Part shown: positions 1 to 11,476 of the stretch, in pieces | Position numbering within the stretch: position 1 is the first letter of the stretch | How the letters are laid out: each line of letters starts with the position of its first letter | From: Thelephora terrestris | Lineage: Eukaryota > Basidiomycota > Agaricomycetes > Thelephorales > Thelephoraceae | Direction of reading: 5' to 3' | Assembly: GCA_015956445.1 (NCBI GenBank) | Contig: WIUZ02000021.1 | Coordinates: forward strand, 310,001-374,000 | DNA: 64,000 nt | Notes under the pieces: generated by a model | What the model was told of the DNA's origin: nothing | What the model saw: the letters and a program-made list of their open reading frames with translations, nothing else | The model's database searches: none | Program-made: the position numbers and the translations under genes

Positions 1-254
1 CAGCTCGCGAGTGGACAGCTCAAGCGCCGCAGCTGAATTGTTCCCCCATACTGAGCGGCGGGATTGGTGACCCTACGCACTAAAATTCGCCCAGGCCGAG
101 ACGTTTTGTCAAGAACTTGAGCGTCCCATTTCGGGGCGTCACACAAATTCGCGCGAATTTCATAAGGAGAGTTTCTCATCAGCAGCGTCATTTGTATAGT
201 GATGAGAAATCCTTTCTGTGTATGAACTTCTAGAAACAATAAAGTATGGGTGTA

Positions 255-2396
255 TCACACAACAAGCAAAGACGCGAAAGTAGCTTGCGTCTGAACGATA
301 TCCAACGCCTGCTCGACCTCTAACCTCTCCCTCGCCGCTTTCAACCAATCCTGCAACAAAACCTTGGCAACACCCTTCAACTGATTAAGCTCCCTCGCCG
401 CGCTATCGAGATCCTTCTCGCACAAGTGGTGTTCAGCTCGCGCAAGCACGCTGAGCACGTCGTCACCCTCCACGAGGCCGGTCCTCCTAAATCTGAACGA
501 CGAGAAAAAGCCGGAGGCGAGGTGTGAAAGGAGACCTGCATCTTGGTCTGGGACCAGGGCGACGGAAGCAACCTTGGGTGCGACTGTTGTGGTGAACCAG
601 GTCGAGAGGTCGGCGAAGGGTTCAACTCCAGTGTCCGGGATCGTTGAAGTCTCCAGCGTCTCCAGGACAGTAGCAATCACGGGGTCCTCTTTGGCCATGT
701 TCAGGTGCCTCAGGATCCTCAGCTCGCCCCGGAACGGCTTCCTCTCGTGAGCTTCGATGGTGTTGTGGGTGAGCGCACGGATGGCAGTCCAGAGGGCGTG
801 GATGCCGATGTTTTCATCGAGGTAGGAACTGTTGTCGAGAGTAATCCGTTCAAGCTTCTTAAGGTTACTGGCGAGTTCTTCAAGCTTGGCGAGACGACCG
901 CCACGTTCTTGCTCGACCCGAAGCTTGACCTCCCGGATCCATCGGCGTTGCAGCTCTATGCCTTGGGCAATGACCTCCTCTTTCAGCCTTGAACAACATC
1001 ATTTAATCGGTAGCTTCCCAAATCGATCGTTTTAGATCACCTACCGCTCATTGATGATCTCACTCTGTGTTTGCAGTTCCTGAGAAAGCTTCTCCCTATA
1101 TGCCCTGACTAATCTGGCCCTCTCCTCGTCGAATAACTTCCTGAACTCGTCCTCCTGGCTATCGAGCTTATCCTGAGCAGTCATTTCGAGCTCCAACAAT
1201 TTCAAGGTATATTCGCGGGCCTGGTCATCAAGTTCCTGCTCCAACTTGGCCTGTTCGTCCTCCTTGATCTTCTGGACCTTTGTGGCGAGGTTCGTGAGGT
1301 CCAGTTTGGCGGTATCAATGACACCGTGAGCCTTTTCCGCAGCGGCAGGGTTGGCATTGAGGAACACGGTGAGGTTGTCAATCGTGGTCGCCAGTTGGCC
1401 AATGATCGGTTCTGAAGCAGCGAGTTCTGAAATATCGGGCGCGATGAGGGGTAACGGAGGAGGCGCGGGAGGAGCCTCTAGTTTGCGAGCAGGGGGAGGT
1501 TTTGGTCTATTGAAACCCGGAGGAGGCTCAAAGCCAAGCGGCAGGGGAGCATCGTACACGTTCTTGGGAGCGTCGGAAGGAGGTGATACATCCTCCGCCT
1601 CCACCGCGGGCTGCAAATGTGTCGGAAGAGCGAGCTCGGGTTGCTCAGGTGACGTAGTGACCCCAGGTCCAGGAATTGACTCGGTGGTTTTCGCTTTCTG
1701 TGGTCTAGGCTTGCCGGCCAAAGCGGCCTCTGCCTCTTCGACTAGCTCTCTGACGGAATCCGAGAGCTGTACCGATTGGTGTTTCGCGACAGCAGTGACA
1801 GTGTCCTCAGACTTCTTGACGGTCGTCCTCAACCTGTCAGCCGCATGAATTATTCTGCCCCTCGACTGAGAAACCGCCCTGTTCATCGTCCGGGCTGTTT
1901 CCTGAGCGGTCTGAGACGGTTTCTCCGGAGGACTTCCCCAGCCGGTCTGGTCATAAACGAACTGCTGGACCGTGTCTGAAGCGGATTTGGCCGAGTCGAC
2001 CACATCTGCGGGGGTAAGTGTGTCCCAGTTGTGGTCTTCGGCGTACTGCATGGCAGAGGTTCCACCTGGGACTTTATGGGTGAAGAACTCATGGTACGTC
2101 TGGTTCTTGAACGCGAGGAAGGTGCTCCCGATGTAGAAGGTGGCTGTTACTCCGGCGGAGTAAAAGATGAATTTTCGGATGGGGTGCCGTTTCTTTGGTG
2201 TTGGTACAGCGGTGGTCAGACGCTAGAGCAATGTTGTAATCAGTGACCGTTGGCTCCTTGCACGCGTTTAGGAATTTGTTGGTGGACGCATATCCCACAG
2301 TGGGTGCGGGAGTACAGAACGGTGGTCATAACTCACCCTATGAGAGCTCCGGACTACACGCCTACCCACAGGAGAGAGAACCTGTGTGTTGAGCAT
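255..2396 (-). CDS. MIC60: MICOS complex subunit MIC60 (mitofilin)
   Basis: Inner-membrane protein that organises crista junctions as the core of the MICOS complex. Three exons: 2337-2396, 1045-2222 and 255-987. The introns 2223-2336 and 988-1044 have GT-AG ends and the exons sum to 656 codons plus stop. The start at 2396 gives a short Arg-rich mitochondrial presequence (MLNTQVLSPVGRRVVRSSHR). A single membrane helix follows (FIFYSAGVTATFYIGSTFLA), then a disordered Pro-rich stretch in exon 2 and a long coiled coil. The C-terminal mitofilin domain has the hallmark LKEEVIAQGIELQRRWIRE, followed by a WTAIRAL segment. Length and domain order match fungal MIC60. What is seen: helix, coiled coil, mitofilin motif. 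Role is from the family. Splice sites are inferred but agree in phase. Confidence 0.93.
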
Positions 2397-2804
2397 CGCG
2401 CCTGAACGAAAAACCGAACACGTGCAACGCTCAGACGAGGTTTCGTAAAGGCAAAATCTGGCAAAATACAGCCTGGACCTAGACTGGCAAATTTCGGGCC
2501 AACTTTTGTTCTACGCTCCCCCTTGGTGGAGATTCTGTAAGCCGGGCGCAATGATGGACAGGACGGTCGGTCTCGGATGAAGATGATGTTTACACAGTTC
2601 GGAGAAACACAAAAAACGCCGGGAGGGAACGGATTCTTCCGGGCCCCTTCCCGCCTCTCCTACAATCTGAACACTTCATCAACCTAGGTGGCCCGTATCT
2701 CGACCTTCCACTGGCCGCTTGGTTCCCCGCCTTCCGAGACAAACCTCCGACCCCTTGCCCAACCTTGGTACAGAACTCCAATCGTGTACCAAATCGAAGG
2801 ACCC
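2397..2804. other. Intergenic: MIC60 upstream / CTF8 downstream
   Basis: About 400 bases between two minus-strand genes. It must hold the MIC60 promoter and the 3' end of CTF8. No further gene and no clear TATA box was seen. Confidence 0.5.
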
Positions 2805-3305
2805 CTACTTCTTTCCGATTTTACTGGCTGGTTTAATCAACAATGGCATAGGCCGCTTGTTAAAAACCACCTTCTTCTTCACGATCGCTGAGATCTGCCA
2901 CTCCACTCCTGCCTCCTTTCTGCTTTCTTCGTCGTCTACATCCATCCCAGACATCTGCTCACTCGAAGACGATTTCTTCTCCATGATTGCGAGCGGGGTC
3001 GATAGTGAAACGAACTTTCCCTCTAGGTAATGAGGCCCGATGATAAGCGAGGGCTTATTCTAAAAGACAGGATGAACTCGTATCAATCCTCCAGGTTTCA
3101 CGACCACCACGAAGAGGACGCGTACAGTCTTTGGATCAATCTCCAGAGTGCCAACGAATAGAGAATCTTTGGGGTCTTCAACGTGAACCTCCAAGGACCC
3201 TTGCAGTTCAATGAGGACAAAATCCCCATTTCCCAGGTCGGCCAACTGTGATGGTAGTTTGCTACCTTCACCAGAAGGGGACTTGAGCGTAATTGGGATG
3301 ATCAT
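2805..3305 (-). CDS. CTF8: Chromosome transmission fidelity protein 8 (Ctf18-RFC subunit)
   Basis: Small subunit of the alternative clamp loader Ctf18-RFC; with Dcc1 it links the loader to DNA polymerase epsilon and to sister-chromatid cohesion. Two exons, 3126-3305 and 2805-3059, with a 66-nt intron (GTACGC...TTTTAG); together 144 codons plus stop. The start at 3305 gives MIIPITLKSPSG, the usual N-terminus; an in-frame ATG ten codons upstream (3335) is possible but less likely. The family signature is visible: FVLIELQGSLEV, then GTLEIDPKTNKPSLIIGPHY across the splice junction, and LEGKF. The C-terminus is a short acidic/Lys-rich extension with VVFNKRP. Family assignment is strong from these motifs; the role is from the family. 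Confidence 0.88.
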
Positions 3306-3426
3306 CGTCCCTCGCGAAGCGACCGAGGAGAGCAACGCGTGACGTCACGCGAATTCGCTGAAAGTCCATCGGATGGCAAACTAAGATACATACATGGTTA
3401 CATACATCGCAGTGTCTAGCTAAATG

Positions 3427-4252
3427 TCATACAAGACTGGGCACCCAACCCTTGATGATCTCCCTCAACTTCTCGCCTGATCTTCGAGTCCAAAAGTGCG
3501 TGGCATCCTGAACCAACTCGACGCGGAACTCGCCTTCATTCTTCCGCAACTCAGTAACCCACTCCTCGTATGTCCCCGCACTGGTGAATTCATCCTGGTC
3601 TCCATGGACTATGAGGACATTTGAGTGAGGGTCGTTGATGAGTTCGTTCAGGCGATCGGTGTAAGTTCCACCGTTGAATAACGTCAGGAAAGACCTCGGA
3701 CCCATGGGGTATGAAAGCAACAAATGCGAGGTTTTGATCGGTGGAGGGAGAACGGGGTGAAGAGACGTTATGAGAGCTCCGTGCGAGTAGCCCTAATGAT
3801 CACAGTGAGGGCTCGTCCATGGAGAAGGCAGCCGCTCTTACGACCAGCACCACCGACTTGACATTCGTAACAGCGCCAAGACCCCAATGCACCAACTCCT
3901 CTAGGTCCTTCCCTTCCGTCAGCCCAGTGAACGACGCCCACCCTGAAGACTTCCCCACACCACGGGAATTAAAAAGTAGAACATGATACCCACACTCATG
4001 CAGGAGGATATTAGAGACGAATGCGAGGACCCTGCGTCAAGGCACAGGGGGGCACAATCGTTAGCTCTTCAGGTTCAAGGTACAGGTGGCAAGCAAAGGT
4101 TCGCACTGGTCCTCCATCCGTCCTCCAAGCCAACTCCATGGATGTAGGAGAACCGCAAGCCCGGCGCCGACTTCACTCGGAGGTGCCTCTGGTGAGTATA
4201 ACTTTGCCTCGAGGGAGACTCCTAATGGTAGCTTGACAAGTTCTGTCGCCAT
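3427..4252 (-). CDS. Alpha/beta hydrolase of unknown substrate
   Basis: Three exons (4107-4252, 3842-4031, 3427-3792) join in phase to 233 codons plus stop. The fold is recognisable: an oxyanion/N-terminal HPWSWLGGRMED segment, FNSRGVGKSSG after the second strand, the nucleophile elbow GYSHG at the start of exon 3 (Ser nucleophile), an acid-turn candidate in HGDQDEFTS, and a catalytic His candidate in DATHFW. So a complete Ser-Asp-His triad is present. No signal peptide or membrane helix is seen, so it is probably cytosolic. The substrate cannot be told; it resembles small fungal hydrolases of the KANL3/TEX30 or YqiA-like type. The first intron donor is GTGCGA. Confidence 0.8.
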
Positions 4253-4889
4253 TGAAGCCCCTGCAAAGTTGTGGGGTGATAATGTTTAACTGTTAGCGCC
4301 CGTTATATATCGATCAGTGGATGTGGAGGCTCCAGTACTGTTGTGGTCAAGAAATCGCCGAATTTAGGGCGCGTCCAGCTCCTGCCCCGCAAGAAAACAG
4401 ATACAAAATTTGTTTATTCTAAAGTATACAAATTAGATAATCGTGTTTCTGACTTTCATGGCGTAGGGAAGGGGGGGGGAACAGAAGCAGACGGAACGTA
4501 TAGGTGTGGAAAGAGCCAGGAGAGAGACAAGGACCAGCCATCGAGCAGAGACGTGAGACGGTGGCGAAAGAGGAAGAGAAAGACAAAATACAAAATAAGG
4601 GAAGGAGGTGGGGTGGGGAACGGGAAGTGATTTTGAGGGGGCGAAGACCAGGGTGGGTGGGAAGCATCAGACGCACGCGATATAGCGAAAAATAATAGGG
4701 AAGGGAAGAAATAGCCATAACAAGAGCGATAGAAAACACGCATGGAAGAGAAAACAGTCGACGAAACACAGCAAGGTCCACACTCCCCGTCACCATTTCC
4801 ACCACACGTCGACATTTCACTCATTTTACCGTTTCGTCTCTTCAGTGAAAGGGGTACCGAGCACCAATCCATTCCTTGCCTAATCACCT
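4253..4889. other. Intergenic: hydrolase upstream / CRM1 3' region
   Basis: About 640 bases, strongly purine-rich on the plus strand between 4460 and 4760 (AG-rich, with a run of nine G near 4470). Several overlapping frames are open there only because of the biased composition. No gene is supported. It should contain the hydrolase promoter and the CRM1 3' UTR. Confidence 0.5.
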
Positions 4890-7800
4890 TCAAAGCTCCT
4901 CGTCTTGATCCTGAATTTGGGAAGGTTTGAGCATTCCAGGAATCTTCATCGCCGCCTCCCGTTCTTCCTGGGCTTTTCTCTGAGCTTCCGCCTCCTTCTC
5001 TTCGAGGAACAGCTCCGCATTATCGCCCGCAAACTCTTTGAGCTGAACCAAGAAGTCACGAAGAGACAACTTGAACTTGTTGATATCTGAGTGGTACTCG
5101 GCCAAATTCCTCACGAACGTCGTGAGTTGGATCCTGAAAGAACGAAGCAGTTAGCAAGTTGCTGAAGGATAGAGTGGTCAACGAAACGCACGGTTGTAGG
5201 TGCGGGAAAGCATTCTTGAGTAGGGTAGCAGTGTATTCCTGCAAGAACAATGAATTGGACATGTTCGGGTCTGGTACCGTCGATGGATCGAATAACGGAA
5301 CCCCGATCGCTCCTGTCTGCACAAGTTGGAACAACCTTGCAAGGACCATACTCTGCAGCTTGAATCCACTCTTGTGGTCTGTGTCCGTCAACACGAAGAA
5401 GACATCCTGCATGGTGCTCAAGAAGTATTGCTGGAAGAATTGGTTTGACACCTGGGGGTCCGCGGTGGAGAAGTTGTTGATGACTTCCAAGCATACTAGG
5501 ACGAGAGTAGATATGGTCAGATAACGGATCAGGACAGTGAGAGTGCATAGCCTACGGTTCAACGCAATCTCTGCAATATCCCTCATGGTGTGCTTCATTC
5601 CCCAAACGATGCTGTCGATGAACAGCTTGAACTGGGCTGGAGGGAGGGTCAAGAGTGCTGTTTGAAACACATTAGCGTTACGATAGTGAATGTAGCTGGG
5701 TCTGGGGGACGAACCTGGGAAACAGGTCTTGTTAATCGAAGTGAGCAACTTGTAGAGTCCTGATCTGTGCTCAGGGTACTCCATGAAGTCTTGGTTGATC
5801 ATATTCAACGTTGGCTCGAACACCGCCTCCAGGATGGCTGGTACTTGTGCAGATAACAGAGACTACAAGAGAATTAGTCACCACTTCCGTAATGGGGCAC
5901 GTAAAATGCCAGAGAGGAAAATGACATACCCCAAGCTTTGTTGTGATTGTCGACATCACGTTCAGCACTTCAGCGTCCCTAGCGGCAGGAACATTCCTGT
6001 TATAGTCTCCCAAAATGGCATCCAAGAGCGGGGGAATCAAGTTGCTGTTGATCGTCTCTAGATCGTCACTCTGCTTGATAAACGTCTCCATCAGCTTCAA
6101 GATCTCCTTTTTGATTGTCCTCAAGTTCCTGATCTTGGGCGTCTTGGTCGCGATCGTCCCTTCGCGCGCAACGGTTTCCGAAATTATTCCAGAAACGACC
6201 TTGTATAGCCCGAGCATGTCGAGGAATATTCGACCGATTTGAGGGAGGAAGAACGGCCCGACGGACACGCAGGCGGAGACGTTTGTCTTCAAGACATTGG
6301 CCAAGATCTTGACATTGTCCATGTTGTCAAGGACTTGCATGTTTCGACTGGCTTGTGCCATCAGAGAATCCCACTAGAATCCCAGAATTCAGAGACCAGA
6401 AACCCTGTGTTGGAATCGCATGGCTTACCGCGTTGTTCGGGAGTTCCATGAGCTTCGAAATCAATTTCTCCTGGGCAGCTTTGTTCGGCTGAGCGGCAAT
6501 CATATAACCAATAGCCTCGTAGAACGTGTGAACTTGTTGGGGTGAGAGGTCCACGGTGATTCGGTGTAACGACCGAAGGATCTCCTCCACGAAGGGCTCA
6601 GTTTCCTGTGACTGTAAGATCACGAAATGCCTTCGACATTTCTTCGCAATCTTGATGAACGTATCACACGCCATGTCCTGGACACCTGTTGTGTATGAGT
6701 TTCAACAAAAGGATTTCATAGTGAATATGGTCGGGCTCACCCTCGTGAGTCTCGTGCATGAATTCGAACAACTTGTTCGCCACGGTCTTCAAGAACTTCC
6801 AATGAGCTTTAAGGAACCTCGGGTATTGCCCGACGATGTACATGATATTAGAGGCAACGACAGCTTTGTTGTCCTTGCCCCTCTTCATCTCCGTCAAGCC
6901 CAGGAGATCCTTGATGACGGTGACAAGAAACCGCTTCTCAACATCCTCATCTGCGGAAACGGTCAACTGGGCTGCAATGAGTCCGAACGTGAAAACTCAC
7001 TCATGACACCAGAGATGGACCCAATAGCCCAACACAGAGTGTTGAGGTTATTCCAAGACCACTCCGTACCGTCCATCTGTTTTGCGAGCTTCTCAGTGAG
7101 AATGACCTCGGTGTCGAAGACGTCCAGATGGGTCAAGAACACCAAAAGTTCCCTCATGGACTTGTAAAGCACGATGGTATCACTCTCCTTCATGAACTCC
7201 CGCACGATTTCACCCTCCTCGTTCTCCACGACCAACACCTACTTGCGAATCAGCATTAGCCAAGCAAGCAGGTTCCAAGACACAAACCTCCTCAGGCTTA
7301 ACCATCTTCTCGATCGTGACCAATCGAAGGTTACTCAAGATGTCCTTGTAGATATCCTTTCGCAAAGGAATTCCGCTCAAAGCGTTTTGCGTCCCTGGAA
7401 CACCGAGGTTGAGACCCATGAGGATCCCATTTTCGCCAATCGGCAGACTCTGAATCTCCGCATATAGTCCAGAAACCAGCTTGATCCAGTACTCCAAACA
7501 AATCTTGAAGATCTCCCGTTCGTCGACCTGACTGACCTTGACCATATATAGATGCGCGTTCAACAGGACGTCTCGCTGTGACTCGACCTCTACGGCCGCG
7601 AGGTGCTTGGAGAGGAAATTGGACAGGAAGAGGGCCATGTTGAGTACGAGTTCCTGACCGGCGTCACCGGCATTGGCGTAGGCCTCGGCGATGTTTGTGG
7701 ATGGTGGGATCATTCGGTTTATGGCGGTCATGACCATGGTGAAAAGAATAACGAACTTGGCGTCGTATTCAGGACCAACTTCTAAGGAGGCGATCTCTGC

Positions 7801-9053
7801 TAAGCACTTGAGGGTGATATTGCGGAACTCTGAAGCTTCCAAGAACTTGTGATAGATGACGTGGGCATGCAACGCGACCGAAACATGACGAGCCGAAAAC
7901 TCACCCGCGTTATCAGAAGGTCAATGATACTCGTTTCAAAAATGTACCCCAAGGGGATCCAGTTCAAGAACCGGAGTAGCGTCTCCAGAGTAGACTTGAT
8001 GAGCGAAGTCTTTTGGGCCTCTTCCAAGACTTCACAACACAGCTTGAAGATCTCGCTGAACTCGTCGCCCAGCTGATTTTTTAGGTTCTTGATCTTGGCT
8101 TGGGTCATTTGCTCCGCAGAGTAGTCGAAAATCTCTTCTGATAGAAGCCGCAGGATGACCATGTTGTTTTCGCACAACGAAAGACTCGTCTTGGACGATT
8201 CCACGAGTTCAGGTATGAAGTTCGGCCAGTTGTGTGGCCACTCTTGCTTGAGGATCTGCCGAAGCCACGTTTAATGATAAATTTCGCGCTGAGATCGCGC
8301 ACTGCTTGTGGTCACGTACTTGGACGAGAGCCAGATTGAGCTTGTTCAGATATGCCCTCTCGCGCCGCAGGTTGGCTTCTTCGGAGGCGATCCTGACAGT
8401 CACGCTGATTGTAAAGTTTCTGATACCTGGAATCCCTCAATGTCAGACTCACGTCCTCGCTCCACTGAAATTAAGCGCCGCCGCACAGTACACGCGCTCA
8501 AAAACCAGATATCAGGTAAACAGTGACATACCGTGCCGTTGTGCCTCAGGGAGTGTCTTCCATTTGGTGTTGATGAGCCTTTCCAGTATCTGCAACCCGA
8601 TGAACTACAATCGTAAGGCGTGAGTCGACCGGATCTCGAAGAGTCAATCGATCGGGAGAGGTAAACGAGGGAAGAGGGGGGTGGAGAGAAACCAAACGCG
8701 ACGACGAACCTTGGATTGAGGGTTAGATGATTGTTCGAGGATAAAAGGTACACGCGTCCACGACTCCGGATGTTCTTGGAACTGGGTCAGCACCCGCTGC
8801 GCGAGTTGTTGCTGAAATCGTGATTCGTATATGTCAGCCAATCCACGGGGGTAAAAAAGGGCGTCGGGCTCGATGTAATCGCCCACGGGCCACGTACTTG
8901 TTGGCCAGATCCGGAGTAAAAGGCGGTGACGACCTGATCTAGCAGCGCGACGTTGAACTCGGGCTGGGAGAAATCGAGGATTCCCTGTGGGGTTTTTGAG
9001 AGATTAGATTGAGGCGTAGTTGAGGGACAATTAGAGGGAGAACAAACCTCCAT
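4890..9053 (-). CDS. CRM1: Exportin-1 (CRM1/XPO1)
   Basis: Nuclear export receptor that binds leucine-rich export signals together with RanGTP. The start at 9053 gives a two-codon first exon (ATG GAG) spliced to [16 protein letters not shown], the conserved N-terminus. About 15 short exons follow, giving a protein of roughly 1,075 residues, normal for the family. Conserved blocks: [81 protein letters not shown], and a C-terminal tail ending in IQDQDEEL. In the export-signal groove the residue before EMKRGKDNK is Thr (codon 6892-6894), not the Cys that leptomycin B attacks. It shares a 216-bp divergent upstream region with PWP1. Exon edges were not all fixed base by base. Confidence 0.95.
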
Positions 9054-9269
9054 TGGCAAGAAGAGCAATCACAAAAGAAAATTTAAAACGGATGCTCAAG
9101 CTATCAACGGAAATCGCGATGATTGAGAGCCTGGCTGGAGGTGGTGAACGGAGAAGAGGAGGGGGAGGCTGATGGTCGGCGTCTCATCCGTGCAGACGCC
9201 CAACCAAGGTCCCGCTTCTTCCTTCCTTTTCGGGGCATCCGATCGCCCACTGGCTTATTTTTCGATTAG
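9054..9269. promoter_or_regulatory. Divergent upstream region CRM1 / PWP1
   Basis: 216 bp separate the two start codons, so both promoters must lie here or overlap the 5' exons. No clear TATA box is seen. It includes a GA-rich stretch (9140-9170). Confidence 0.5.
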
Positions 9270-11223
9270 ATGTCCGGTTTAATCTCCTCACTAGCTTGGT
9301 AAGTCTATACCCCTGTTGTACCGCTTCAACTCATTCACAGCGCGTTTATTGTTAGGGTGAGGAGGGGAGCGGCCCAACAACATCCCCAGAAGTACCTCCT
9401 TGACGATCATGAACTTCAAAGGGTCTCTGCACTCGCCAGGATCGAGCTCGAAGATGCAAAAGCTGAGCTCCAGCGTGCACAAGAGGCCGCAAATGCTGTT
9501 TTAACGCGTGCTGCTTCCGGAGCAGACGAGGATGCCGACGATGACGACAGCGCCTGGGTCGAGTGAGGATCATTCCCCCCGATCAATATTTTCACAGCAC
9601 AGTGGCTAACACAAAGCTGCTCAAGTGAAGACGGGGAAACACAGGATGAGGATGGCGACGTAGCCATGGAGGAGGACCTTTCACAGGGCCAATCAAAACC
9701 TACGACAAAGAAAGCTGGGGATCTGTCGGAATACAATCTCGATACCTATGATGAGGACGACGCAAACGAGGCAGAACTCGGCCCATTCACAAACGTTAAA
9801 GGTCTAACCTATTACCGCAACAACGATGAAGACCCGTACATCACCCTCAAAGACGTAAGCTCAAGCATTCAACCTCAGAATCTCCCTTTTCACATTCTCT
9901 CGCTCACAGGGCGGAGAAGACGACGATGAACGAGAAGAGCTCGAGGTTCTGCCCACAGACAACCTCATAGTAGTTGCAAAAACACAAGACGAGATCTCCC
10001 AAATCGAGGTTTACGTCTACGATGAATCACAAGAGAACCTCTACGCCCACCACGACCTGATGCTCCCTAATTTCCCCTTGTGCCTCGAATGGCTCGACTT
10101 CCCGCCCGCAGGTTCCCCTTCCACTTCACAAAAGAAAGAGTTTGGGAACTACATCGCCGTCGGGACGATGGATCCAGAGATCGAGGTTTGGTCTTTGGAC
10201 ATGCTGGAAGGGATGTACCCAGATACGGTCTTGGGCCGGCCGGACAAAACCACGGCGCACGTCCCCGTACCCCTTGGAACAGGCAAGAAAAAGAAGAAAA
10301 GCAAACACCGGGCAACGTCCGCCAACTACCATGTTGACGCCGTTCTCAGCCTCTCGTGGAACAGAACTCACCGGAACCTCCTAGCATCTGCCAGTGCAGA
10401 CCGGACGATAAAGTTATGGGACTTGAGTAGACCCGGGGGCTCAACAGCTGGAGACGGCGAAGAAGCGGGAGGAGCGATAAGAAGCTTCAATGATGTGCAC
10501 AAGGACAAGATCCAAGCCTTGCAGTGGAACGACAAAGAGCCGACCGTCCTCTTGAGCGGTAGTTACGATCGTACCGTCAGGACGTTCGACTCGAGAGCGC
10601 CCGAATCGTGTTTAGGGGCAGTCGTGGGGAGCGACGTGGAAGCGTTACGCTGGGATCCATGGGATCCATACGGTTTTTACGTCTCACTGGAGAATGGGCT
10701 CATACTGAATTTTGACGCGCGCACCTTGCCATCCGACCTGAGTAACCCCTCCCCATCACGATTCACACTTTCAGCACACGATGGCGCCGCGTCCGCGCTA
10801 GACGTCAACCCTCACGTGAGGGGAGTGATTGTAACGGGAGGCACGGATAAAATCGTGAAAGTGTGGAATGTCGTAGAAGACGATGACGGGAAGCGGGGAG
10901 TCAGTCTGGTGACGAGTAGAGATCTCGGAGTGGTAAGAGCCAGAAGTCTTCCTCGAAACCGTTGATGCCGCGATACTGACGGTTTATCTAAACCACAGGG
11001 TAAAGTGTTCTCAACCGTCTGGTCTCCGGATGACCCCCTAACCCTCGCGGCTGGGGGCAGCGCAGGCCAACTTCAGATCTGGGACATTGGCGCCAATCAG
11101 AACGTCAGGAAGACGTTGAGCGCTAAATTGACCGCGGCGGGCAAGACATTGAAGGAAAAGGAGAGCGGAGGCGTTGTTAGTGTCGCCGACGACGGTGACG
11201 GCGATAGTGACATCGACGAGTAA
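9270..11223 (+). CDS. PWP1: Periodic tryptophan protein 1 (WD40, ribosome biogenesis)
   Basis: Nucleolar WD40 protein needed for 60S ribosome/rRNA processing. Five exons (9270-9298, 9356-9562, 9617-9854, 9910-10932, 10999-11223) sum to 573 codons plus stop. The first exon gives MSGLISSLAW, joining to VRRGAAQQHP, then KYLLDDHELQRVSALARIEL, the typical PWP1 N-terminus. An acidic segment follows, then GTMDPEIEVWSLDMLEG and WD repeats such as LLASASADRTIKLWD, VLLSGSYDRTVRTFD, and GVIVTGGTDKIVKVW. The last exon carries FSTVWSPDDPLTLAAGGSAG and an acidic tail ending DSDIDE. Length and order match the family. Confidence 0.93.
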
Positions 11224-11476
11224 CCCAGCGACCACGCTTCGTCATCTTTGAGTCACGAAAGGATTGTTGATATTCTCTACACGTTACTGTGAGAAGGCCA
11301 GGAACGTGTGACAGAATTTGTGAATAAATGTCCGTGAGAGAAAAGAAGTGGTTCAAGTCCGTGCGTAACCAGTAAGTTTCAACTCTTTCGCGACACCAAC
11401 CCTGAGTTAGGAAGATCATTCGTAAATGTAACACAACCTCTCGTTCCGAGTGTCGATCAGTTCCCAAATGGTATAA

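Noticed and set aside
1351-1848. 165-codon plus-strand open frame
   Set aside because: Antisense shadow of the Pro-rich part of MIC60; no motif of its own.
4419-4893. Several 130-145-codon minus-strand frames
   Set aside because: Produced by the strongly purine/pyrimidine-biased spacer after CRM1; low-complexity translations only.
11340-11380. GTGGTTCAAGTCC motif resembling a tRNA T-arm
   Set aside because: No matching acceptor stem, D-arm or anticodon arm could be folded around it.
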